From: Mycobacterium sp. 852013-51886_SCH5428379
GTDB lineage: Bacteria > Actinomycetota > Actinomycetes > Mycobacteriales > Mycobacteriaceae
NCBI RefSeq assembly: GCF_001665575.1
Contig: NZ_LZSU01000035.1
Span: 1-64,000 of the forward strand
Length of the DNA: 64,000 bases
Direction: 5' to 3'
Within the stretch, counting starts at the first letter, position 1. The number at the start of each line of letters is the position of its first letter. Below, piece after piece: positions 40,468 through 49,298 of the stretch. The translations under genes were made by a program, and so were the position numbers. The notes beneath the pieces are model-generated. The model was not told where the DNA came from. It did not search any database and worked only from the letters and a program-made list of their open reading frames with translations.

Positions 40468-41108
40468 TGACCCTCAACCTCAGCGTCGACGAACTCCTGA
40501 CCACCACGCGCTCGGTGCGCAAGCGTCTCGATTTCGACAGGCCGGTGCCCCGCGAGGTCATCATGGAATGCCTGGACCTCGCGCTGCAGGCGCCGACCGG
40601 GTCCAACGCGCAGGGCTGGCAGTGGGTGTTCGTCGAGGACCCCGACAAGAAACGGGCGCTCGCCGACATCTACGCCGCGAACGCCACGCCGTATCTCGAT
40701 TTGCCCAAACCGGAGCGGGGTGACATCCGCGATTCCCAGATGGACGCGGTGATGAGCTCCGCGAAATATCTCAACGAGCACTTCCACGAGGCACCCGTGC
40801 TGATGATCCCGTGCCTGGAGGGCCGGCCCGACGGGGCGCCCGCCGGGATCAGCGCGTCGTACTGGGGATCGCTGCTGCCGGCGGTCTGGAGCTTCATGCT
40901 CGCGCTGCGCTCGCGTGGTCTGGGCTCGGCGTGGACGACGTTGCACCTGATGGGGGAGGGCGAGAAACAGGCCGCCGACCTGCTCGGGATCCCGTTCGAC
41001 ACCTACGCCCAGGGTGGGCTGTTCCCCATCGCCTACACCAAGGGCACCGAGTTCAAGAAGGCCAAGCGGTTGCCCGCTGAGCAGCTCACTCACTGGGATT
41101 CCTGGTGA
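40467..41108 (+). CDS. Nitroreductase-family flavoprotein (Rv3368c-like)
   Basis: A 213-aa FMN-dependent oxidoreductase. The FMN-phosphate arginine motif is TTTRSVRKRLDFDRPVP, followed by ALQAPTGSNAQGWQWVFVED. The Trp/Tyr-rich region SYWGSLLPAVWSFMLALRSR then GLGSAWTTLHL forms the dimer interface and flavin site. GIPFDTYAQGGLFPIAYTKG closes the fold. The physiological substrate is unknown; homologues reduce nitroaromatics or quinones. It follows dnaE2 by 29 nt with its own promoter-like hexamer. Confidence 0.9.
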   Translation: MTLNLSVDELLTTTRSVRKRLDFDRPVPREVIMECLDLALQAPTGSNAQGWQWVFVEDPDKKRALADIYAANATPYLDLPKPERGDIRDSQMDAVMSSAKYLNEHFHEAPVLMIPCLEGRPDGAPAGISASYWGSLLPAVWSFMLALRSRGLGSAWTTLHLMGEGEKQAADLLGIPFDTYAQGGLFPIAYTKGTEFKKAKRLPAEQLTHWDSW

Positions 41109-41147
41109 CGGTGTGTGAATGTGCGCTGATACACCCGTAGGTCCACT

Positions 41148-41160
41148 TACCATTTCGCTA
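41148..41160 (+). promoter_or_regulatory. Putative leaderless promoter of the EAL protein
   Basis: TACCAT (41148-41153) ends 6 nt before ATG 41160; there is no Shine-Dalgarno. Confidence 0.55.
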
Positions 41161-42791
41161 TGACCGTCGATCGGGGTGACGGCGTCGTCGCCGACGACGC
41201 CATCCCGGTCGAGCTCATTCAAAACCTGCTGGAGTTCGTGCGCCACCGGCTCGGCCTGGACACCGCGTGGCTGTCGTCGTTCCACGGCGGTATACAGACC
41301 TTCGAGGTCGTCGACGGAAACGCCGCGGCACTCGGCCGCTGGCCCGGCGACCGGGCGTCGCTGTCGGAGTCCTACGGCGTCCGGGTCATCGACGGACGTC
41401 TACCGTCGGTCATCCCGGACACCTCGGCCAACCAGATCACCGCCATGCTCCCCGTCACGCGCGAGTGGAACCTCGGCGCCTACGTGGGGGTGCCCGTGAT
41501 GGGCGCCGACGGCACCCCGATGGGCATGCTGTGCGCGGCGAGCGACGAACCCAAACCGCAGCTCGCCGACGCCGACCTCCGCACCGTCCGACAGGTCGCC
41601 GAACTCCTCGGCACTCTGATGCGGCCGTCCGACGACGAACCGGACGCCGGCTCGGCGGTCGACCAGCACCGCGCCATCCGCCGGGTCGTGGCCGAACGCG
41701 ATTTCGAGGTCGTCTTCCAGCCGATGCACGACGTGGCGACCGGCAAGGTGCTGGGGCTCGAAGCGCTCGCCCGCTTCCCGTGCGAACCGTTCCGACCCGA
41801 CCTGTTCTTCGAGGAGGCCGGCCGGCTGGGACTGGGCATCGAACTGGAGACGGCGATCGTCGAGCGGGTCCTCACGCTGATGCGGCAGTTGCCCGCCGAC
41901 GTGTTCGTGTCGATCAACATCTCACCCGCGGCCGCGCTCAAGGCGTCATGGAGCACGCTGCTCAACGACGTCGACCCGTCGCGACTCGTCCTGGAGATCA
42001 CCGAACACGACGCCGTGCCCAACTACGGCGCACTCGACGACGTGTTGGAGACCTGCCGGTTGCTCGGCATGCGGGTGGCGGTCGACGACGTCGGCGCCGG
42101 GTTCGCCTCGTTCTCCCACGTGCTCGAGCTGGCGCCGGACTTCCTGAAGATCGACAAATCCATCACCCGCAACATCGACGTCGACGACGCCCGCAGGCGA
42201 CTGGCCCACGCGATCGCAGAGTTCGCCGGTCAGATCGGCGCCGTTGCGATCGCCGAGGGGGTGGAGACCCAGGGTGAACTGGACGCCCTCAGCGCGGCGG
42301 GCATCACGTGGGCGCAGGGCTTCTATCTGGGCCGTCCCCGGCCGTACACGCACGGATTCCCGCCCGCCGGTGTGGCCGCCGCGCGCGATGCGCCCTTGCC
42401 CACCGCCGTGGATCTGTTGGGGGAGCGGCGATTCGAGCTTGCGCTGGCCCATTCACCCATCGGAATGGCGGTCGTCGGACTGGACGGGAAGTTCCTGCGC
42501 ACCAACCGGGCGCTGCGTTCGATGCTCGGATACGGGCGGCGGGCGCTGGCCAGCCGGACGTTCCAGGACATCACCCATCCCGACGATCTCGACACCGATC
42601 TGTCGCTGCTGAACGATTGCCTCGAGGGCCGCCGACGTTCGTACCGCATCGACAAGCGCTACCTCGCCGCCGACGGCCGCGTCGTGTGGGGCGCGCTGAC
42701 CGTCGTGCTCGTGCGCGCCCCGCGCGACCAGCCGCAGTGCTTCATCTCGCAGATCATCGACATCACCGCCGACCGCACCCGCGAGGCGTAA
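41160..42791 (+). CDS. GAF-EAL-PAS cyclic-di-GMP phosphodiesterase
   Basis: A 543-aa signalling protein. An N-terminal GAF domain (about 15-155, GAYVGVPVMGADGTPMGMLC) is followed by an EAL domain (about 170-405) and a C-terminal PAS domain (about 424-540, VGLDGKFLRTNRALRSMLGY, ITHPDDLDTDLSLL). EAL catalytic residues are present: Glu201 in GLEALARF, Asn253 in SINIS, Glu279 in LEIT, Asp309-Asp310 in VDDVGAGF, Lys330 in LKIDK and Glu366 in AEGVET. It should hydrolyse cyclic-di-GMP under control of GAF and PAS signals. No GGDEF domain is present here or nearby. Confidence 0.93.
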   Translation: MTVDRGDGVVADDAIPVELIQNLLEFVRHRLGLDTAWLSSFHGGIQTFEVVDGNAAALGRWPGDRASLSESYGVRVIDGRLPSVIPDTSANQITAMLPVTREWNLGAYVGVPVMGADGTPMGMLCAASDEPKPQLADADLRTVRQVAELLGTLMRPSDDEPDAGSAVDQHRAIRRVVAERDFEVVFQPMHDVATGKVLGLEALARFPCEPFRPDLFFEEAGRLGLGIELETAIVERVLTLMRQLPADVFVSINISPAAALKASWSTLLNDVDPSRLVLEITEHDAVPNYGALDDVLETCRLLGMRVAVDDVGAGFASFSHVLELAPDFLKIDKSITRNIDVDDARRRLAHAIAEFAGQIGAVAIAEGVETQGELDALSAAGITWAQGFYLGRPRPYTHGFPPAGVAAARDAPLPTAVDLLGERRFELALAHSPIGMAVVGLDGKFLRTNRALRSMLGYGRRALASRTFQDITHPDDLDTDLSLLNDCLEGRRRSYRIDKRYLAADGRVVWGALTVVLVRAPRDQPQCFISQIIDITADRTREA

Positions 42792-42813
42792 CCGGCGCAG
42801 CAGCAGGAGCAGC

Positions 42814-43278
42814 TCAAACCGCTCCCGTGAATCCGTGCTGACGCCAGGCCTCGTAGACCGCGACCGCGGCGGCGTTCGACAGGTTCAGCGAGCGCCTGCC
42901 CGCCAGCATCGGGATCCGCACCTGGGCGGTGATGTGCGGATCGGCCAGCGTCTCGGCATCCAGACCCGTCGGTTCAGGGCCGAACATCAGGACGTCGCCG
43001 GGCTCATAGGCGATGTCGGCGAACGACGTGGTGGCATGGGCGGTGAAGGCGTACACGTGCGTCGGCGCGATCGCCCGCCACGCGGCGGCCAGATCGTCGT
43101 GCACGGTCACCGAGGCGAGATCGTGGTAGTCCAGACCAGCCCGGCGCAGTTTGGGCTCGGACAGATCGAAGCCGAGCGGCTGCACCAGGTGCAGCTCACA
43201 TCCGCTGCCGGCCACCATGCGGATGGCGTTGCCGGTGTTGGGCGCGATCCGGGGTGAATAAAACATCACCTTGAACAC
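42814..43278 (-). CDS. trmL: tRNA (cytidine/uridine-2'-O)-methyltransferase TrmL-like (SpoU family)
   Basis: A 154-aa SPOUT methyltransferase that would 2'-O-methylate the wobble nucleotide of tRNA-Leu. Motifs are SPRIAPNTGNAIR (motif 1), GDVLMFGPEPTGLD (motif 2) and IPMLAGRRSLNLSNAAAVAV (motif 3, the knotted SAM site). GTG 43278 gives the same length and frame as the M. tuberculosis SpoU protein. The ends are complete. It converges on the EAL gene, and its start is only 15 nt from the divergent methyltransferase gene. Confidence 0.93.
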   Translation of the reverse strand: MFKVMFYSPRIAPNTGNAIRMVAGSGCELHLVQPLGFDLSEPKLRRAGLDYHDLASVTVHDDLAAAWRAIAPTHVYAFTAHATTSFADIAYEPGDVLMFGPEPTGLDAETLADPHITAQVRIPMLAGRRSLNLSNAAAVAVYEAWRQHGFTGAV

Positions 43279-43281
43279 AGC

Positions 43282-43294
43282 GATAATGCTCGCA
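43282..43294 (+). promoter_or_regulatory. Compact divergent promoter of trmL and methyltransferase
   Basis: GATAAT (43282-43287), a near-consensus -10, ends 6 nt before ATG 43294. The same 15 nt must also hold the leftward start region of trmL (GTG 43278), so the two promoters overlap. Confidence 0.6.
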
Positions 43295-43899
43295 TGGCCG
43301 ACACCAGTCTCTGGATGCAGAAAGTCGAGGCCGATCCGGGGCACTCGCGGTGGTACATCGAGCGATTCCGCGCCATGGCGCGCGCCGGTGACGATCTGTT
43401 CGGCGAAGCGCGCCTCGTCGACGCGATGGTCCCGCGCGGCGCCCGCATCCTCGATGCCGGCTGCGGCCCCGGTCGGGTCGGCGGCTATCTCGCCGAGGTC
43501 GGTCACGACGTGGTCGGTGTCGACGTCGACCCGGAACTCATCGAGGCGGCCGAACACGACCATCCCGGACCGCGCTGGCTCGTCGGCGATCTCGCCGAAC
43601 TCGACCTGCCCGCACGCGGCATCGCCGAGCCGTTCGACGTGATCGTGTCGGCCGGCAACGTCATGACCTTCCTCGCCCCGAGCACCCGGACGCAGGTGCT
43701 GTCGCGGCTGCGCGCCCACCTGAGCGACGACGGACGGGCGGTGATCGGTTTCGGCGCGGGCCGCGACTACGAGTTCGGCCAGTTCCTCGCCGACGCCGCC
43801 GAGGCGGGGCTGGAGCCGGATCTGCTGCTGTCCAGCTGGGATCTGCGACCGTTCACCGCGGATTCGGATTTCCTCGTCGCCCTGCTCCGGCCGGCGTAA
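43294..43899 (+). CDS. Class I SAM-dependent methyltransferase
   Basis: A 201-aa methyltransferase. The SAM site is ARILDAGCGPGRVGGYLAEV (motif I), VGVDVDPELIEAAEHDHPG (motif II acidic residue) and FDVIVSAGNVMTFLAPSTRT (motif III). It starts MADTSLWMQKVEADPGHSRW; a SxWMQKxxxDPxHSxWY opening is shared by mycobacterial homologues. Substrate unknown, small molecule or protein. A clear promoter hexamer precedes it and it reads toward the signalling cluster after a 178-nt gap. Confidence 0.85.
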   Translation: MADTSLWMQKVEADPGHSRWYIERFRAMARAGDDLFGEARLVDAMVPRGARILDAGCGPGRVGGYLAEVGHDVVGVDVDPELIEAAEHDHPGPRWLVGDLAELDLPARGIAEPFDVIVSAGNVMTFLAPSTRTQVLSRLRAHLSDDGRAVIGFGAGRDYEFGQFLADAAEAGLEPDLLLSSWDLRPFTADSDFLVALLRPA

Positions 43900-44077
43900 C
43901 CCGCACATCCGACGATGATGGCGGCGCATCGGTCCGGTCACGAACCGATCCCCGTTCGGAACAACTCTTCAAACCGGTGTCGGCGACTGCCATAATCGGC
44001 GAATCTCCACTCCTATCAGGCATAACACCTCACCGCCCACCCGGCGGCCGGCCCGGTGGTCGCCGGCGAACTGGCCG

Positions 44078-46429
44078 GTGCGCTGGAAGGTGTTCGCCAT
44101 CGTGCTGGTGCCGCTGATCCTGGCCGGCGTCTTCGGCGGGCTGCGGATCGCCGCCAACGTCGACGACGCCACCGACTCGCGGCTGGCCGCGCAGCGCGCC
44201 GAACTGATCCCCGCGATCAGCGACTACCTGGCCGCCTTGGAGGGCGCCGTCTTCACCGACGCCTCGGCCGCCGACTTCGACGACCGCAGAGACAGCCTGC
44301 GGCAGCGGCTCGCGGAGACTGACGCCCTGCCGGATGTGCGGTTGGCCGTGACCAACCTGCTGGACCTGGGACAGAAGCTGGTCGACGGGGTCGCGGACGG
44401 TTCGATCGACGTACGCGAGCGGGTGACCACCTACGCACCGCTGCTGCTGACCGCGGAGACGGCCGTCACCGGATCGACCCGTGCCGACGCCGGGGACGTG
44501 CAGGCGCGGGCCGACGGCCTCGCGCGCGCGATCGGTGCCCGCGGGCAGATGGCCATGCAGACGATGCTCGTCACGCGGGGCGCCGAGCTGCCCGAACCGG
44601 TGCTGCGGGCCGCGCTGGTGACCCTGGCCGGCACGGAACCGTCGACCGTCTCGGGGATGGCCGAACTGCTCGGCGGCGCCTCCACCGAGGCCGCCGATCT
44701 GCGCCGCGAGATGTTCGCCAGGATGGCGCTGATCGCCGACCCCGCGGTCGTCCTCGCGGGCAATCCCGAACTTCTGGCCTCCCAGCAGGTGACGGCCGCC
44801 ATCGCCGACCGGCTGATCGCCGACAACGCCGAGCAGATCCCGGCTGCCGTCGCGGACCGGGCCGACGCGCAGCGCTCCGCGGCCATCCGCGACACCGTGA
44901 TCGTCCTGGTGGCGATCGTGGCCGCGCTGGCCGTCGTGCTGCTGGTGGCGCGTTCGCTGGTGCAGCCGCTGCGCCGGCTGCGCGACAGTGCGCTGCGGGT
45001 CGCGCACGAGGACCTGCCGCGGGAGGTGGAGCAGGTGCGCGGCGGCGCCGAACCAGGACCGGTGACCCCGATCCCGGTGCACACCACCGAGGAGATCGGT
45101 CAGGTCGCACACGCCGTCGATGAGCTGCACGAACAGGCCGTACTGCTGGCCGCCGAACAGTCCCGGCTGCAGCTGCAGGTCGGCGACATGTTCGAAACGC
45201 TGTCGCGGCGCAGCCGGTCGCTGGTCGATCAGCAGCTGGCCCTGATCGATCAACTCGAGCGCGAAGAGGACGATCCGCAGCGGCTGCACAGTCTGTTCCG
45301 TCTCGACCACCTCGCCGCCCGGATGCGGCGCAACGGCGCCAACCTGCTGGTGCTGTCCGGGGCCAGGATCCCGCGCGACCGCGCCGAAGCGATGCCGGTG
45401 ACGGCGATCATCAACGCGGCGGCCTCCGAGGTGGAGGACTACACCCGGGTTGTCACCACGACGGTGCCCGACAGCTGGATCGTCGGGTCAGCCGCGGGCG
45501 ATCTCATTCATCTGCTCGCCGAACTGCTCGACAACGCGCTGCGCCATTCGCCGCCGGGCTCCGAGGTACGGGTCTCCGGGGTGCACACCGGCAACGGCGG
45601 GCTGGTCATCGAGGTCAGCGATTTCGGGCTCGGCATGACCGAGACCGATCTGCGGGTGACGAACGCGCGCCTGCAGTCCGGCGGCGAGGTCACCCCGTAC
45701 ACCGCACGTCACATGGGTCTGTTCGTCGTCGGCAGGCTGGCCGCCCAGCATGGATTCGTGGTGCGGTTGCGCAGCACGGTGGCCGACGAACCCAACTCCG
45801 GGATGACGGCCGGGGTGTACGTACCGGCCCAACTGCTGGCCGGATACGAGGCGCCGCCGCCGGTCCGCGACCCGGAGCCGCCCGTCGCGGCCGTCGAACC
45901 TGCGCCGCCGCCGCTGCCGACCCGGGAGCCTGTCGAGGAGCCCGGGCTGCTGTTGCCGCAACGCGATCCGGGGGCCAGCGGGATCACGGTCGCGCCAGCC
46001 CTCGAACCTGACCCCGTGCCCGAGCCCGATCCCGTCCCGGCGAGTCCGCCCGCGCCCGCGGTCAGCGCCAACGCCGGATCCGACGATGCGATCTACCAGT
46101 CCATGCTCTCGGAATGGCTGATCGACCCGACCGAGCTGGGCAGTAGCACCGATCTGGACTGGAAGACGGTGTGGGACCACGGCTGGTCGGCCGCCGCTGC
46201 CGCCGACGAAGCCCCGGTCCGTGAGGTCACCGACGACGGTCTGCCGGTCCGCGATCCCGGCGCCCGGCTCGTTCCGGGCAGCGGCGACGACACGCCGGGC
46301 GAGGTAGCATCGGCGGCGCAACCGCAGCGTGATCCGCAGGCCGTCCGCGCCAGCATCAGCAGCCATTTCGGTGGCGTGGCAGCCGGGCGGCAACACGCTC
46401 GAGAAACCAGAGGAACCGACCGCGAATGA
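44078..46429 (+). CDS. Sensor histidine kinase of the MfpA cluster (Rv3365c-like)
   Basis: A 783-aa membrane kinase. TM1 is at residues 5-25, an extracytoplasmic sensing domain of about 245 residues resembles nitrate/nitrite-sensing regions, TM2 is at 273-291 and HAMP follows. The dimerisation helix is [15 protein letters not shown] with candidate His411. The ATPase N-box is ELLDNALRH (482-490), with SDFGLGM and [14 protein letters not shown] Pro-rich tail of about 180 aa ends the protein. GTG 44078 has no Shine-Dalgarno. The open frame extends upstream, and an ATC at 44003, 6 nt after CATAAT, would add 25 residues. The stop overlaps the roadblock gene. Confidence 0.9.
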   Translation: MRWKVFAIVLVPLILAGVFGGLRIAANVDDATDSRLAAQRAELIPAISDYLAALEGAVFTDASAADFDDRRDSLRQRLAETDALPDVRLAVTNLLDLGQKLVDGVADGSIDVRERVTTYAPLLLTAETAVTGSTRADAGDVQARADGLARAIGARGQMAMQTMLVTRGAELPEPVLRAALVTLAGTEPSTVSGMAELLGGASTEAADLRREMFARMALIADPAVVLAGNPELLASQQVTAAIADRLIADNAEQIPAAVADRADAQRSAAIRDTVIVLVAIVAALAVVLLVARSLVQPLRRLRDSALRVAHEDLPREVEQVRGGAEPGPVTPIPVHTTEEIGQVAHAVDELHEQAVLLAAEQSRLQLQVGDMFETLSRRSRSLVDQQLALIDQLEREEDDPQRLHSLFRLDHLAARMRRNGANLLVLSGARIPRDRAEAMPVTAIINAAASEVEDYTRVVTTTVPDSWIVGSAAGDLIHLLAELLDNALRHSPPGSEVRVSGVHTGNGGLVIEVSDFGLGMTETDLRVTNARLQSGGEVTPYTARHMGLFVVGRLAAQHGFVVRLRSTVADEPNSGMTAGVYVPAQLLAGYEAPPPVRDPEPPVAAVEPAPPPLPTREPVEEPGLLLPQRDPGASGITVAPALEPDPVPEPDPVPASPPAPAVSANAGSDDAIYQSMLSEWLIDPTELGSSTDLDWKTVWDHGWSAAAAADEAPVREVTDDGLPVRDPGARLVPGSGDDTPGEVASAAQPQRDPQAVRASISSHFGGVAAGRQHARETRGTDRE

Positions 46430-46842
46430 CCTATCCGCCACGTCCGACGCAACGGGAATCGCTGGACTGGCTGGTCTCGCGATTCGCCCGCGACGTGGCC
46501 GGGGTCTCGCACGCGGTGCTGGTGTCGGCCGACGGTCTGCTGATGGCCGCCAGCGAACACATGCCCATCGAGCGGGCCGACCAGCTCGCCGCGGTGGCGT
46601 CCGGACTGGCCAGTCTGGCCACGGGTGCGGCGCAGCTGTTCGACGGCGGCTACGTGCTGCAATCCGTAGTGGAGATGGAGCAGGGATTCCTGCTGCTGAT
46701 GCGGGTGGGGGACGGGTCGAACCTCGCCACCCTGGCGACGCGGTCGTGCGACATCGGTCAGATCGGCTACGAGATGGCGATCCTCGTCGAGCGCGTGGGG
46801 ACTGTCGTGCAGGCGGCCCGACGGTCGCATCAGCACTCGTGA
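46426..46842 (+). CDS. Roadblock/LC7 family protein (Rv3364c-like)
   Basis: A 138-aa roadblock-fold protein, the GTPase-activating type partner in actinobacterial conservons. Typical pattern: [55 protein letters not shown] and a [20 protein letters not shown] strand. ATG 46426 overlaps the kinase stop (ATGA). It probably acts with the downstream GTPase, linking the sensor kinase to MfpA. No membrane segment. Confidence 0.93.
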   Translation: MTYPPRPTQRESLDWLVSRFARDVAGVSHAVLVSADGLLMAASEHMPIERADQLAAVASGLASLATGAAQLFDGGYVLQSVVEMEQGFLLLMRVGDGSNLATLATRSCDIGQIGYEMAILVERVGTVVQAARRSHQHS

Positions 46843-46849
46843 GTGACGC

Positions 46850-47212
46850 GTGGACGATCCGGTATCCGCTTCCGAACCGCGATTGGTCCGGCCCTACACG
46901 CTGACCGCGGGGCGGACCGAAGCCGGCGTCGACTTGCCGGTGGAGGCTCCGGTCGAGACCCTGGAGACGTCGGATGCACCACGCTGGCCAGCCGGTGATG
47001 TCCGCGGCGACATCCTGGCGCTGTGCGAGGGACGACCGTCCGTGGCGGAGATCTCGGCACGTTTGTCGGTGCCTCTCGGCGTGGCGCGCGTGCTTGTCGG
47101 GGACCTCGTGGCGCAGGGTTATCTGCGGGTGCACACCACCCTCGGTGATTCGACGACAGACGAGCGGCGCGAACTCTTAGGAAGGACACTGCGTGGCCTA
47201 CGAGCACTCTGA
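46850..47212 (+). CDS. DUF742 protein (Rv3363c-like)
   Basis: A 120-aa protein with the DUF742 core: RLVRPYTLTAGRTEAGVDLP, then a winged-helix-like part with DILALCEGRPSVAEISARLS and VPLGVARVLVGDLVAQGYLR. The family occurs almost only in these kinase-roadblock-DUF742-GTPase operons; a DNA- or partner-binding role is suspected. GTG 46850 follows the roadblock stop by 7 nt. Its 3' end overlaps the GTPase gene by 20 nt, so coupling is likely. Confidence 0.9.
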   Translation: MDDPVSASEPRLVRPYTLTAGRTEAGVDLPVEAPVETLETSDAPRWPAGDVRGDILALCEGRPSVAEISARLSVPLGVARVLVGDLVAQGYLRVHTTLGDSTTDERRELLGRTLRGLRAL

Positions 47213-47807
47213 CCGCCGCCGGCACTCCGCTCCCACATGGTCTTCGCGCGAGCGCTCATCCGCCACCAAGATCGTCGTCTCCGGCGGCTTCGGTGCCGGC
47301 AAGACCACATTCGTGGGAGCGGTCTCGGAGATCATGCCGCTGCGAACCGAGGCGCTGGTGACGAACGCCTCCGCCGGTGTCGACGGGCTCGAGACCACGC
47401 CGGACAAGCGCACCACCACCGTGGCGATGGATTTCGGCCGCATCACCCTGGCCGACGATCTGGTGCTGTACCTGTTCGGGACGCCGGGGCAACGCCGGTT
47501 CTGGTTCATGTGGGACGACCTGGTGCGTGGGGCCATCGGCGCGATCGTGCTGGTCGACGTCCGTCGCCTGCAGGACAGTTTCGCCGCGATCGACTTCTTC
47601 GAGGCCCGCAGGCTGCCGTTCCTGGTGGCCGTCAACGAATTCGACGGCGCGCCGGTGTATCCGGCGCAGTCGGTGCGCAAAGCGCTCGCGCTGGCCGACC
47701 ACGTTCCGCTCATCAGCGTCGACGCCCGCAACCGGCAGTCGGCCCGCGCCGCGCTGATCACGATCACCGAGTATTCGCTCAACCGCCTCTCGGCATTGCC
47801 GGGCTGA
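47193..47807 (+). CDS. mfpB: Small GTPase of the MfpA cluster (MfpB-like)
   Basis: A 204-aa Ras-like GTP-binding protein (Rv3362c homologue). Walker A is GGFGAGKTT at residues 31-39, FGTPGQRRFWFMW is switch II with the DxxG replaced by GTPGQ, and VAVNEFDG supplies the NKxD-type base recognition. The N-terminal 24 residues are basic and flexible. A strong AGGAAGGA precedes GTG 47193 although this lies inside the DUF742 gene. MfpB is reported to work with MfpA in modulating gyrase. mfpA follows after 3 nt. Confidence 0.92.
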   Translation: MAYEHSDRRRHSAPTWSSRERSSATKIVVSGGFGAGKTTFVGAVSEIMPLRTEALVTNASAGVDGLETTPDKRTTTVAMDFGRITLADDLVLYLFGTPGQRRFWFMWDDLVRGAIGAIVLVDVRRLQDSFAAIDFFEARRLPFLVAVNEFDGAPVYPAQSVRKALALADHVPLISVDARNRQSARAALITITEYSLNRLSALPG

Positions 47808-47810
47808 CCG

Positions 47811-48362
47811 GTGGCTGAGTGGAGTGATCAGGAGTTCGTCGGCCATGAGTTCCGCGACGAGGATCTGAGCGGGCTGCGCACCGAACGCGTGGTGTTCGAC
47901 GGCTGCGATTTCAGTGGGGCGGACATGTCAGAGTCCGAGCATGTCGGGTCGGCCTTCCGCAACTGTAAGTTTCGGCGGACATCGCTGTGGCACAGCACCT
48001 TTCGACACTGCAGCATGCTCGGCTCGGAGATAACCGAGTGCCGCCTGCGCCCGTTGACTGTCGTGGAGATGGACTTCACCCTCGCAGTGCTGGCCGGGTG
48101 CGATCTGCGCGGCGTCGACCTCTCCGACTGCCGGTTGCGTGAGACCAGCCTCGTCGGTACCGACCTGCGTGATGCGGTGCTGCGCCGGGCCGACCTCCAG
48201 GGCGCACGGGTGCAGAATGCCCGCTTCGAGAAGGCCGATCTGCGTGGGGCGCGAGCCGATCCGACGTTCTGGACGACAGCCAAGTTGCGCGGTGCGCGCG
48301 TCGACATCGAACAGGCGCTGCTGTACGCGGCGGCACACGGACTCGACGTCCACGGGGAGTGA
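47811..48362 (+). CDS. mfpA: Pentapeptide-repeat DNA mimic MfpA
   Basis: A 183-aa pentapeptide-repeat protein, the same length as the mycobacterial MfpA that mimics DNA and interacts with gyrase, affecting fluoroquinolone susceptibility. A(D/N)LXX repeats run through nearly the whole chain, for example CDFSGADMSES, CDLRGVDLSDCRLRETSLVG and ADLQGARVQNARFEKADLRG. A short C-terminal helix (IEQALLYAAAHGLDVHG) provides dimerisation. GTG 47811 follows the GTPase by 3 nt, making it the last gene of the five-gene unit. Confidence 0.95.
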   Translation: MAEWSDQEFVGHEFRDEDLSGLRTERVVFDGCDFSGADMSESEHVGSAFRNCKFRRTSLWHSTFRHCSMLGSEITECRLRPLTVVEMDFTLAVLAGCDLRGVDLSDCRLRETSLVGTDLRDAVLRRADLQGARVQNARFEKADLRGARADPTFWTTAKLRGARVDIEQALLYAAAHGLDVHGE

Positions 48363-48467
48363 GGCAGTCGAACGTGTGCCGAACGTGTGTCCGGGTATGT
48401 CAGGGGACGTGACACGACGGCTGCTTTCTCGACCCACCCCCGCGCTGCGTCCGCCCAGGATCGAGAG

Positions 48468-48480
48468 GACACTTGGCCGA
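48468..48480 (+). promoter_or_regulatory. Putative leaderless promoter of the transglutaminase-like gene
   Basis: GACACT (48468-48473) ends 6 nt before ATG 48480. Confidence 0.45.
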
Positions 48481-49298
48481 TGCCCAGCGACACGATGATC
48501 CGCACGGTCGGCTGTGAACTCGACGTGGAGGTCACCGCAGCCACCACGCTCGAGTTCCAGATCACCCTCGCCCCCCAGCCGGGCGCCGAGGTCAAAGAGC
48601 AACTGACCTTCCTGCACGACGGCAATCCCGTCACGCCGCAGGAGATCATCGGCGAGCACGGCACCCGCATCCACAAGTTCGACGCCGCAGAGGGCCTCGT
48701 CCGGGCGACCTACGAGGCGACGGTGACCGGACTGGCCGACCCGCCGCCCGTGCGCGAGATCGACCTGTCGACCTATTTGCGGCCCAGCCGCTACGCCGAG
48801 GCCGACAAGTTCTTCGGTTTCGCCGCAACCGAATTCGGCGATCTCGCCGACACCACCACCCTGCTCGAGAAGATCGCCTCGTGGGTCGGCACCCGGCTCA
48901 ACTATGTGCCCGGTTCCAGTGATCCGATCGACGGTGCCGCCGACACCTTGCTCGCCGGCGCGGGTGTGTGCCGCGACTACGCCCACCTGGTCGTCGCGTT
49001 GTTGCGTGCCGTCAACGTCCCGGCCCGCCTGGTCTCGGTGTACGCACCCGGCTGCAGCCCGATGGACTTCCATGCCGTCGCCGAGGCCTACGTCGAGGAT
49101 CAATGGCGCGTCGTCGACGCGACCCTGTTGGCGCCTCGGCAATCCATGGTGCGCATCGCCACCGGGCGCGACGCCGCGGACACCGCGTTCCTCGACAACC
49201 ATCGCGGCCAGATCGAACTCAAGAACATGGTCGTCACCGCGATCGTCGAGGGGGACCTGCCGCGCGACTCCGTTCAGGAGCTCGTCACCCTGCGGTGA
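48480..49298 (+). CDS. Transglutaminase-like cysteine peptidase
   Basis: A 272-aa protein. An N-terminal beta domain (GCELDVEVTAATTLEFQITL) is followed by a transglutaminase core with Cys164 in AGVCRDYAHL, His198 in MDFHAVAEAY and Asp213 in VVDATLLAP, a complete catalytic triad. In bacteria such domains act as peptidases or amide-forming enzymes; no signal peptide is present, so it is probably cytoplasmic. In many actinobacteria similar genes accompany alpha-E proteins and circularly permuted ATP-grasp proteins, neither seen here. Its end overlaps the convergent hydrolase by 14 nt. Confidence 0.9.
   Translation: MPSDTMIRTVGCELDVEVTAATTLEFQITLAPQPGAEVKEQLTFLHDGNPVTPQEIIGEHGTRIHKFDAAEGLVRATYEATVTGLADPPPVREIDLSTYLRPSRYAEADKFFGFAATEFGDLADTTTLLEKIASWVGTRLNYVPGSSDPIDGAADTLLAGAGVCRDYAHLVVALLRAVNVPARLVSVYAPGCSPMDFHAVAEAYVEDQWRVVDATLLAPRQSMVRIATGRDAADTAFLDNHRGQIELKNMVVTAIVEGDLPRDSVQELVTLR

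Noticed and set aside
43928..43949. ATCGGT-N10-ACCGAT dyad as an operator for the kinase operon
   Set aside because: Only 6-bp arms with a 10-nt spacer in GC-rich DNA, far from the best promoter; too weak to list.
44030..45310. 426-codon complement frame over the kinase gene
   Set aside because: Shadow of the kinase coding sequence.
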